From the NCBI RefSeq assembly GCF_019393635.1, contig NC_057861.1, positions 662,125,724 through 662,189,723 of the forward strand: 64,000 nt of DNA, read 5' to 3'. Source of the stretch: Dromiciops gliroides. Its lineage: Eukaryota; Chordata; Mammalia; Microbiotheria; Microbiotheriidae. Position numbers and translations under genes: made by a program. A model generated the notes under the pieces. That model did no database searches. It was not told the origin of the DNA and saw only the letters and a program-made list of their open reading frames with translations. Shown here piece after piece: positions 56,183 to 64,000 of the stretch (the stretch's first letter is position 1; every line of letters starts with the position of its first letter).

Positions 56183-57005
56183 TACATCTCTTACTTGATT
56201 TTAAAAATCTTTTTTGACCTCTTATAGTGCCTAAAAACAATTTACATTTTTCTTTCAGGCTTTGCATGTGGATGCATCGATCTTGTCTTCTCATTCTGTG
56301 TTTTGATCTTCCATGCCTCTGTAGTAACTTTCTATGGTTATATTTTTTAATTTTGGTGCGGTAGGAAAGGTGTAGGGGGGGAATATTTGTTCCTTTATCC
56401 AGACTTTTTCATTATTTAAGTTTATATCAAGGTTGAGCTCTGTTCCCTGGTGTTGGGTAGGTGCATTATTCCAAGCTTCGAGTATTTCATGCTATTTTAT
56501 TCAGAACTAGTTCAGGGGATCTATAATTATCAGTTCTTCCAAGGTGATATGATATAAAGAGAGGTATAGTCAGTGATCTCCTGATCTGTATTCTTATTGG
56601 TGAGTTCCCTCAAGCACTCTATACCTGAAACTTTGAGCAAAGTCCCTTTTCCTGTTAGTGTTCCTCATTACTCTGAGACTGTTACCCAGAAACATGTGTA
56701 GACATTGCAGTAGTCTTCTACCAAGGGTCAGCAAAGGATCTCCTGTAATCTTTTTCTGTCCAGTTTTCTGATCCTCTTGCCATGAGTGGAATGAGAGTTC
56801 CAGGAAACCTCTACTACCTTGGCTGATTCTGTTTTCCAAAGGCTACTTCTTTTTTGTTGGGCTACAGCCTGTACTAAACTGTGCTTCACTCTCCCCTCAG
56901 TATGACAGATCTTTATATCCAAACTTTCAATTTGTCTTGGACTGGAAAATTGTTTTACCTAGTCCTTTTATTGGTTCTGTTGCTTCAGAACTTTTTTTCT
57001 ATAAA
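56183..57005 (-). mobile_element. ORF1 N-terminus and 5' UTR of an older L1
   Basis: 'ttgattttaaaaatcttttt' at 56196 corresponds to the ORF1 coiled-coil text of copy 6 ('ttgatttttaaaatcctttt'). The rest up to about 57000 is a different, longer 5' UTR with 'tcaattatcagttcttccaa'-like and 'ttgtcttggactggaaaatt' text. The 5' end is not preserved. It may be the upstream remainder of L1 copy 5. A frame of 81 codons is chance. Confidence 0.65.
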
Positions 57006-57014
57006 AATAATATT

Positions 57015-58880
57015 TTTTTCTTTGTTTGGTGTTTTATTTTCCTTAATTACATGTAAAAATAATTTTAAAATCTATTTTTGAAACTTTGAGTTCCAAATTC
57101 TTTCCCTTCCTCACTTCCCCGACCTTTGAAAAGGCAAACAATTTGATATATGTTATACATGTGTAGTCATGCAAAATATTTCCACATTAGTCATGTGAAA
57201 GAAAACAGACAAAAAACCCTCAAGAAGAATAAAGTAAAAAGAAAAACATGTGCCAATCTGTGTTTAGACAATATCAGTTCTTTCTCTAGGGATATGTAGC
57301 ATTCTTAATCATAAGTCATTAAGATTTTTCTTGGATCATTGTAATGCTGAGAATAGCTTAAGTCATTCACAGCTAATCATCCCAAAACATTATTGTTACT
57401 TTCTACATGCAACATTTTACTTTGCATCAGTTCATGTAACTCTTTCCAGGTATTTCTGAGAGCAATCTGCTCATCATTACTTATAGCTCAACAGTATTCC
57501 ATCATAATCACATACCACAATTTGTTGAGCTATTCCCTAATTGATGGGCATCCCCTCAATTTCCAATTCTTTGCCACTAGACAAGAGCTGCTATAAATAT
57601 TTTTTAACATATAGGTCATTTTATTGCTTTTTGAATACAGACTTGGTAGTAGTATTGCTAATTCAAAGAGTATGCATGTTTTTATAGCCTTTTGGTCTTA
57701 GTCCCAAATTGCTCTACAGAATGGTTGGATCCATTTACGACTTCAGCACCAGTGGATTCATGTCTCATTTTTCCCATATCTGCTCTAATATTTGTCATTT
57801 TCCTCTTCTGCTCTATTAATCAATCTAATAGGTAGAAGGTAGTACTCCAGAATTGTTTTTATTTGCATCTCTCTAAACAAGAGTAAGTTAGAGCATTTTT
57901 TTTATACTTCTATAGATATCTTTGATTATTTCATCTGAAAACCATTCATATCTTTTGATCATTTATCATATGGGAATGGCTCTTATTTTTTCTAAATTTG
58001 GCAGAGTTCTCTATATGCTTGAGAGATGAGGGCTTTATCAAACAAACTTGCTTCAAGATATTTTTTACAGTTACTAATTGCTAATGGTAATTCCTTCCAT
58101 TTTAATCCCCCCATTTATCATATTCTCTTGCTCTCCATTCACCCTGTCCCTCCTCAAAAGTGTTTTGCTTCTGACTACTCCTTCTCCATCTGCCCTTCCT
58201 TCTATAACATAGCCCTCCCCCTCTCATCTCCCTCCACTCTTACTTTCCTTCAGAGTAAGATAGATTTCTATACCCAATTGAGAGTATATGCTGTTCTATC
58301 TTTGAGTCAATTCTGATGAGAGTAAGGTTCACTCACTCCCCCTCATCTCCTTCATCTTCCCCTCTACTGCAAAAGTTTTTCTTTTTTCTTTTATGTGAGA
58401 TATTTTACCCCATTCCACCTCTCCTTTTCCCTTTTCCCAGTACATTCCTATTTCAACCCTTAATTTTATTTTTTTTTAGATAGCATCTCTTCATATTCAA
58501 CTTACACCTGTGCCCTCTGTCTATATATACTCCTCCCAACTACCCTAATAATGAGAACAATCTTATGAGTTACAAGTATCATTTTCCCATGTAGGAATGT
58601 AAACAGTTTAACCTTTTAAAATTCTTTATGATTTCTTTTCCTGTTTACCTTTTTATGCTTCTCTTGAATCTTGTAGCTGGACTTTACTCAACTCTTACTC
58701 TGGTACACCAAACCTTTCCTGCTGAACTTCTAAGTTGTCTTTGGCTGGAAAATTATTTCACCCTGTCCTTTTGTGGGTTCTGCTGCTCCAGGAATTATGA
58801 AAGTATTTAAAGCTATTTGGGAGGTTTTGCAGAGAGCTAAGGTGAGTCATTGCCTTTCCTCCACAATCTTGGCTCCACCC
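57015..58880 (-). mobile_element. L1 with ORF1 and most of ORF2 deleted (L1 copy 7)
   Basis: 3' UTR and ORF2 C-terminus occupy 57015-58080. At about 58080-58110 the sequence jumps to the inter-ORF region ('cattcaccctgtccctcctc'). After the ORF1 end ('gcttctcttgaatcttgtag', 58658) it jumps again into the 5' UTR ('ttgtctttggctggaaaatt', 58735), which ends with 'atcttggctccacccc' at 58866-58881. Both coding regions are thus removed but all outer and middle non-coding parts are kept. About 1.9 kb instead of about 6 kb. Confidence 0.75.
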
Positions 58881-58884
58881 CACC

Positions 58885-58995
58885 CCCCACCCCCAAACTT
58901 TTTTAGAGGTGTTGTTTCAATATTGTTTTGAGGGGTCTTTGGGAGATCTCAGGCAATTCCCTTTCTTTATCATCTTGGCTTTGCTCCCTTCAATT
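58885..58995 (-). mobile_element. Second L1 5'-end fragment
   Basis: 'tttttagaggtgttgtttca', 'ttttgaggggtctttgggag', 'atcatcttggctttgctccc' is again an L1 5' terminus, about 120 bp beyond the first. It resembles either a tandem 5' UTR unit or the remains of a further element. Confidence 0.65.
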
Positions 58996-60340
58996 TCTTT
59001 CTCTCATTTTATTCCCCTTAAATTCTTCTTTGTCCTACTCCACCATTAATATTATTCTAGTTGTTACTCCTGCTCAGATTATTTTTCTTCCTCTTAAAGT
59101 CTGGTAACTCTAAGGCTAAATCATTCAGAAAATAGAGGCCATTTTTCACTTTTTTTTTTTTTCTCCTGGTCCACACCTTGAAAATCCTCTCCAAAACTCC
59201 CATTCTATTTTCCTCTGTTTAATTTTTGATAAAGTGACCTCATATCCAACACAAACCCTTCTGCTTTTGATGTGGATTCCATCCCTTCCAATTTTCTGTG
59301 AGATTTTTGTCTTTCTTTCCAAATAATGACACTTTCCCTTTACCACTCAGTTCTATTGGATTTTTGGTGTATAATTTCTACATTTGTCCTGATCTTTGCA
59401 AAATTGTTTCTGTTATGTTTATTTGATATTACTTGTTGGTTTTTATTTGTATATAGACAAATAACACAAGTTATTTGTGTATTCATAAATCCAAAATATT
59501 TTAAATTAAAATTTGTGTTTTTGTTTTTTAATTGTGTATTTGATTTATCAGTCTTCAATGTTACTGAAGTAAGTTTTATGGATATAATTTTTGCTCAAAG
59601 GCTTGCTTTAGTTGATTCTGAGCAAGTTATCATTATAAAACTTTGTACTAAGGCTATTTTTCATTTAACTTCACATTCCCACTTCCATTTTTCTATCTTT
59701 TCCCTTTGTTTGGGATTTTTATTTAAATTATTGTTTCCTTTTATTTCTTATTTCTTTCTTTTGTCCCTTCCTTTCCCCTTCTAAATTAAATGTTTTGCTC
59801 AAAGCTTCCCCTCCATGATTTTCCCCTCCTAATTATGTTCATTCATTTTATTTCCTCTGAAACATTTTCAATGAAGATTTCCTTTGATTTGTTTATTAAT
59901 TCTCTTCCCTTCCAATATAATCTAAAATTTTATTCTCTGATTCATAAATTTTGCCCTTATTTCCTTAATCACTGTGCTCCTCATGGGTAAATGTTTCTGA
60001 AGTCACAGTTTTGTGCTCCTTTTTCTCTCCAATTCCTAATTAATTGACTTTAGAAAGGTCACCCTGTCAATTTCTTTTCTACTCTGACTAGCGCTTTGAT
60101 ATATCAATTCATAAGGGAAATAAAGCTGGATACTTCATGGTAGAAAATACCCTATATCACAAATTATGAGGTCCAATGCTACCCCAAATCCTTGCCAAGA
60201 TTTTTCTTCATAACAACTGTGATAGCAAATCAAATAATTTATTTGTCCATTTCACCTTAACCAAGTATTCTAGGTATTCCTAGCAATTCATAAATTCTTT
60301 CTTCTAGATTAAACTGTTTTTCATGAAAGGGCAATCTTTT
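58996..60340. other. AT-rich stretch without recognised gene
   Basis: The longest frame (152 codons, 59326-59784) is a run of Phe/Leu/Ile from T-rich DNA with no domain, overlapped by a minus-strand frame; I regard it as chance. Some text (for example 59020-59300) may be decayed L1. Confidence 0.45.
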
Positions 60341-60760
60341 CATAAAATGTGACTTTTATTTATGTGAAATGTGTTTTATAATTGTGTTCATATAGTTCTT
60401 AGGCAGGTAGACTACCAAGTATTTTTTTAAACTGTCATCTGCAATTATTTTAAATGGAATTTCTCTTTCTATCTCTTGCTGTTGAACTTTGTTTATAATA
60501 TATAGAAAGGCTGATAATTTCTTTGGGCTTATTTTTGTTCTGTACCTTTGCTGAAGTTGTTAATTATTTCAACTAGTTTTTAGTTGCTTCTTTAAGTACG
60601 CTATCATATTGTCTGCAGAGTAATAGTGTTGTTTCTTTATTGCCTTTTTCAATGTGTTTTTCTTGTTTTATAGCTATAGCTAGCATATCTAGAACAATAT
60701 TGAATCATAGTGATGATAATGGACATCCTTGCTTCACTCCTGATCCTACAGATATTGCTA
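60340..60760 (-). mobile_element. L1 ORF2 relic
   Basis: 'tttatgtgaaatgtgtttta', 'aaatggaatttctctttcta', 'atcatattgtctgcagagta' and 'aatggacatccttgcttcac' follow, in order, the RT-to-thumb text of L1 copies 3 and 6. Both ends are lost. Confidence 0.8.
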
Positions 60761-61733
60761 GATGATGGAGAAAATATTTGACATCACTCAATTCAGGATT
60801 ATCTCTCTATTCTCTACAATCTTTAAAAGTTATAGGCAATAGTTCAGCAATCACATCTGTCAGGTATTTCAGTACCCTGGGATATAATTAATTAATGGTT
60901 GATGATTTGAACTCACTACCTACAGCTATTTATATTTTTATTATCCTTTATGGGTTTGAACTTCCTGTAATCAACTTAATTATAACATTATAGGACAAAA
61001 AATCAATCTTTTTGGATTAAAAAAAAGAACAGTTGTTTACTCACCCTTTTTTATTGTTCATAAGTATCATCTTCTCTTCTACTCTAAGCAGCATTTCATC
61101 CTTTTGTAGTCCTTTTTTTATCACAAACAGAGCTTCATTTAATAATCAGGTGGCACTGTTAGCAGTTTATATTCTATAAATCAAATAGGATATGGTTATC
61201 TCAGGAGTTCAACAGTCACCTTGCAACTTGCTTTCATGGAATAGAAATAGACAAGAAAAGTAAAGTTCTCTAATTCTAAGATAATAGATGACCTTCTTAC
61301 CAACCATCTTACTTCTTTGAAGGAAATTGCATCAAATGATATCTAGACTATATAGATTATTGAATACTTACTTTTCATAATGATCTTTCAATTCCTCACT
61401 TTTGACAAGCCTTAGCTATTCCATGAATTTGTTCTTAACGAATCTCTAGTCAATGACCTTCATATGACATAACCTCCCCATAAGAAGAGATAAAACATTA
61501 TATTCTATATCTAATAATTTAAACAATAAAATCAATTAAAATACAAAATTATATATGAACTGTTCATCCAACACCCTTGACAGATTTTTCTAGAAAGAAT
61601 ATTTACATGGATTGCAGTGGATTCCTGGAATTTAGGAGTTCTAGTTAATATTTCCTTCAGTTTGCTTAGGCCTCATGGATACTTCTCCTGATGCCAAGGA
61701 AAGGAATGTAAGCAGTATATCACAGGTTTTAAC
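60761..61733. other. Unassigned AT-rich stretch
   Basis: No repeat or gene recognised. It runs up to the LTR at 61734. Confidence 0.45.
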
Positions 61734-62104
61734 TGTAACGATTGGAATGATGCCACCTGCTGGAGACTTACTGTAGAAGAGTTCCACCCATGAAGCGAAG
61801 GTCTTTGAGGGCAAGACCAGGAGTCTTTTCTTTGGAAAAGGAAGTGACACGGGCTAGTGGGAGGAGGAAGGAAGAGACTGGCACTCAGTCTCGGTCTCTT
61901 TCCTTTGGACTCTGGTGGAGAGCGGAGCTAGAAATGTGCTCTTCCTTTAATAGATAGGAATCTAGGCCTTTCTCTCTCTCTTTATCAAATTCTTATTCTC
62001 CTTAATAAACGCTTAAAAGTCTAACTCTTGCTGAAACTTATAATTTATTGGCAACCACTCATTAGATATTTTAGATAGACTAGCTAGAATTTTAGCCCTT
62101 AACA
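61734..62104 (+). mobile_element. ERV LTR, family 8 (5' LTR)
   Basis: 371 bp with TG...CA ends ('tgtaacgatt' to 'gcccttaaca'). AATAAA lies at 62004-62009 and a U5 of about 95 bp follows. A leader and a gag-like open frame come next, so this is read as the upstream LTR of an element continuing past the window edge. No canonical TGG primer-binding site is evident directly after it. Confidence 0.75.
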
Positions 62105-62504
62105 GATATCTGACCACGAAGAGGAAAGCTGAACCTCACTTCTGATCTTTCGGTTGGGTAAGAAATTTCCCCTACCCTAACCCTTTAAATCCGAAGTACT
62201 GCTGAATTGCCAGGTGTTTTCCCTTTAAATTTTTTCAAATGGACCTTTTAAACTCCCTAATTACCCTATTTTTGATTTTAGTCTGTTTAACCAGACAAAT
62301 GGGAGATAAGATCATGTTAATGCTTTGTTTTTCTGGATTTTCTATTTTTCTTTTTATTTTTGTTAAAAGAGCCAGCAACTTACTCACACAAGGAAATATC
62401 TCTGCCTCTCCCAACCATGTTTTTCAGAGAAACCTGAAGAGATTCCTGAAGCTTTTCCCAGTTCAAATACTAATTGTTACTTTAATTTTGCATGCCTGGA
62501 GGCA
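62105..62504 (+). other. ERV leader with candidate splice donor
   Basis: Sequence between the LTR and the gag-like frame. 'ttgg|gtaagaaa' at 62158 is a strong splice-donor-like site, as usually found in retroviral leaders. A frame at 62239-62508 begins here (separate entry). Confidence 0.45.
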
Positions 62505-62508
62505 ATGA
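62239..62508 (+). CDS. Small hydrophobic open frame in the ERV leader
   Basis: An 89-codon frame that I do not recognise. Two hydrophobic segments (about residues 5-18 and 26-43) are followed by a basic part ending 'LILHAWRQ'. Its stop overlaps the ATG of the next frame (ATGA at 62505-62508), an arrangement that permits stop-start coupling but easily arises by chance. T-rich DNA readily encodes hydrophobic peptides, so this may be no gene. Confidence 0.25.
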   Translation: MDLLNSLITLFLILVCLTRQMGDKIMLMLCFSGFSIFLFIFVKRASNLLTQGNISASPNHVFQRNLKRFLKLFPVQILIVTLILHAWRQ

Positions 62509-63116
62509 CCCACCCTCTAGAAGCTTTTAATCCCCTAGCACCTGGAGGCAAAGTGGGGGAAGAGGAATCCAGGCCAGAGTTCAAAATCAAGTCTGATTCA
62601 AATTGTGCTGGTCCCTCCCCTCCTCTCCAGACCCCACCCTCTACTCCTCCCATGGCCAAGCCCATTGCTTCCCCAGCCTGAGAAGTCCAGAGATCTGATG
62701 GGAATGCTCAACTTTCTCTAACTACATTTGCAGCTTCAGGCTCAGCCCTTCCCCAGACTGGCTGTGCTTCTGAGACAACCTTAGAAAACCCTTTAAATTC
62801 CAGATATGCTCGTTTTGTTCATAATTTTGCTAACCTGCTTTTGTCTTTAATTAGTAATCTTATAAAGCATTTGTATGGTGAAAAGCCCGACAGACAATAT
62901 AGAGGGGTTAAAGAAGAAAAACTTAAGCTGAATAAGAATGACAATCATCAACATAGTTCAAGACTCCACTTCTTTTGCCATGGAAGAGTATATATTTTAC
63001 AGAAATGTAGAAGTAAGCAGCAAGGTATTGATATGAGTATTGGGGATTTTAGATATCGGAATCAAAAGAGTTCTGAATTCACTCAGAGTATTAATGTCAG
63101 TTCAGAGGTTACATAG
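62505..63116 (+). pseudogene. Gag-like open frame with one stop
   Basis: From the ATG at 62505 the same frame stays open to the TAG at 63114-63116 (203 codons) except for one TGA at 62679-62681. That is long for AT-rich DNA. The N-terminal part is proline-rich; the middle has a hydrophobic stretch then basic residues. At 62967-63008 a pattern H-X2-C-X4-Y-X4-C lies within a basic region followed by 'RSKQQ'. It has the spacing of a retroviral nucleocapsid zinc knuckle (C-X2-C-X4-H-X4-C) with two zinc ligands replaced. Position after an LTR and leader supports gag. It is much shorter than a full Gag (normally 500 or more codons), so matrix/capsid sequence appears to be missing. Confidence 0.45.
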
Positions 63117-64000
63117 GATTTCTATGCTATTACATATACATTTTTAAATTAATGGTATGGGTCTATTTTCATAGAGATTTTCATGCTTTTGAGATTGTGT
63201 CTTATACTTAGTTTTTAAAACAAGGAGAATATTTGTAAAAGCTTTTTATAGTCATGTGATCAAGTTTATATTTTATAATAGTCTTATTAATATTAAGTTC
63301 ATATTCATTTAGATTTCCCTAGTTTGAATTTCATTGTCTTTTATTGTTCCGTGTATTTTTTTTTCTATTTATTCATCTATCTAATTTTGAAACATTGCAA
63401 GATGGTTTTGATTTCATAATACAATGTTAATTCTAGGAGTATTGTGCTCCCATATTCTGAGTTGTTTGTTTTTGTTATTTTTTCTCAACTGATTATTTGA
63501 TCAAACTCTTTGAAGCATTTCCCTGGCAAATTGGTTGCCATGGCAAGTGTAAAGAAGTATTATTTTTGATAAGCATATTCAAAAACAAAAAAAAAAGAGG
63601 GGAACATTTGTAAAAGTTTTCTTTGAGATTGTGTTGTGCTTTAACTTGTATTTAAATATGTTCAGATTTTTCAAAAAAGTAATTGTATACTAAGTTAAAA
63701 AAAGGGGTATTATTTGAAATTGTTGCATACTTATATATTGTGTTCTGAGTCAAGATGTATTCATATTTTTTGCAATCATTTATTATCCTCAATTTTTAAA
63801 TCCATATGAGACTTGGATTATGGGAACTTATCATTTAAGACATTAATTGCCGTTATTCTGAGTTATCAGATGCCAGGTGGCCAAGATGCCATCCAATCAC
63901 AAGAGGAATACATGCAAGAGCAGACACTGAATTGTCACATGAGGGGAGACATGCATGAAGTCAAGGTATGGCCGAGGGAACGGCTTTTGACAAATGTTGA
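63117..64000 (+). other. AT-rich sequence after the gag-like frame
   Basis: Probably internal sequence of the same element, but no pol or env motif is visible. A purine run at 63588-63606 ('aaaaaaaagaggggaa' type) looks like a polypurine tract, but no LTR start follows that matches 61734. Two segments (about 63187-63245 and 63600-63650) share 'gagattgtgt' and 'atttgtaaaag', hinting at a diverged duplication. The window ends here. Confidence 0.35.

Noticed and set aside
59326..59784. 152-codon plus-strand frame, second longest outside the L1 ORFs in the right half
   Set aside because: Composition is Phe/Leu/Ile/Ser from T-rich DNA, no domain or good start context, and an opposing minus-strand frame overlaps it. 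Chance is more likely.
63588..63610. Possible polypurine tract and 3' LTR start of the right-edge ERV
   Set aside because: The purine run is present, but the sequence after it does not match the LTR start at 61734.
1..64000. CRISPR-like arrays, bacterial operons, tRNA genes
   Set aside because: The repeats are interspersed SINEs with pol III boxes, not regularly spaced arrays. The tRNA-like heads belong to SINEs and lack full tRNA folds.

Overview
The window looks like intergenic or intronic DNA from a marsupial, probably an Australasian one. It is AT-rich, has no bacterial gene organisation, and carries about 18 copies of a tRNA-derived CORE-SINE that I recognise as marsupial (WSINE1-like: head GGGGCAGCTAGGTGG, pol III A and B boxes, MIR-type core, A-rich tail). 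Large marsupial LINE-1 copies and several endogenous retrovirus LTR families accompany it. I found no intact host protein-coding gene, rRNA, tRNA or CRISPR. The only host-gene-derived sequence is a dead ferritin heavy chain retrocopy. The species cannot be fixed by reading alone.

Layout. 1-3210: unique AT-rich DNA with old MIR/L2-class relics. 3224-8539: a full-length but dead L1 (+) bounded by a 13-bp target-site duplication (TSD), with two SINEs and a telomere-repeat patch inside it. 8600-12840: a second, 5'-truncated L1 (+), split by a SINE/L1 composite and by a solo LTR. 12841-21690: mostly unique DNA with SINEs, an L1 3' end and three LTR-like blocks. 21690-26372: a third L1 (-), abutting the FTH1 retropseudogene (26373-27212). 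27430-28579: ERV leader, a PBS-like site and an LTR on the minus strand. 28625-30060: an old L1 split by a SINE relic and an LTR. 30062-37246: mainly unique DNA.

37247-39545: a fossil hAT (ZBED-like) DNA transposon (-), itself hit by an L1 3' end and a SINE. 40701-42168: three LTRs side by side. 43381-43480: an unexplained hairpin. 45115-48386: an old L1 (-). 48387-49910: an ERV 3' LTR with its polypurine tract and degraded internal sequence (-). 50161-56178: a nearly complete L1 (-) with a recognisable endonuclease, reverse transcriptase and ORF1, but no 3' UTR. 56183-58995: fragments of at least two more L1s, one lacking nearly all its coding sequence. 60340-60760: an L1 relic. 61734-64000: an LTR followed by a leader and a gag-like open frame that runs towards the right edge.

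How it fits together: this is layered transposon history. Nesting and TSDs give relative ages: hAT, MIR and L2 are oldest, then old L1s, then younger L1s and LTRs, then SINEs. I did not see a convincing new functional system. The most unusual items are the telomere-repeat repair patch inside an L1, the L1 lacking its 3' UTR and fused in frame to a fragment of another L1, the L1 with both ORFs deleted, the 43.4-kb hairpin, and the short-gag LTR element at the right edge.
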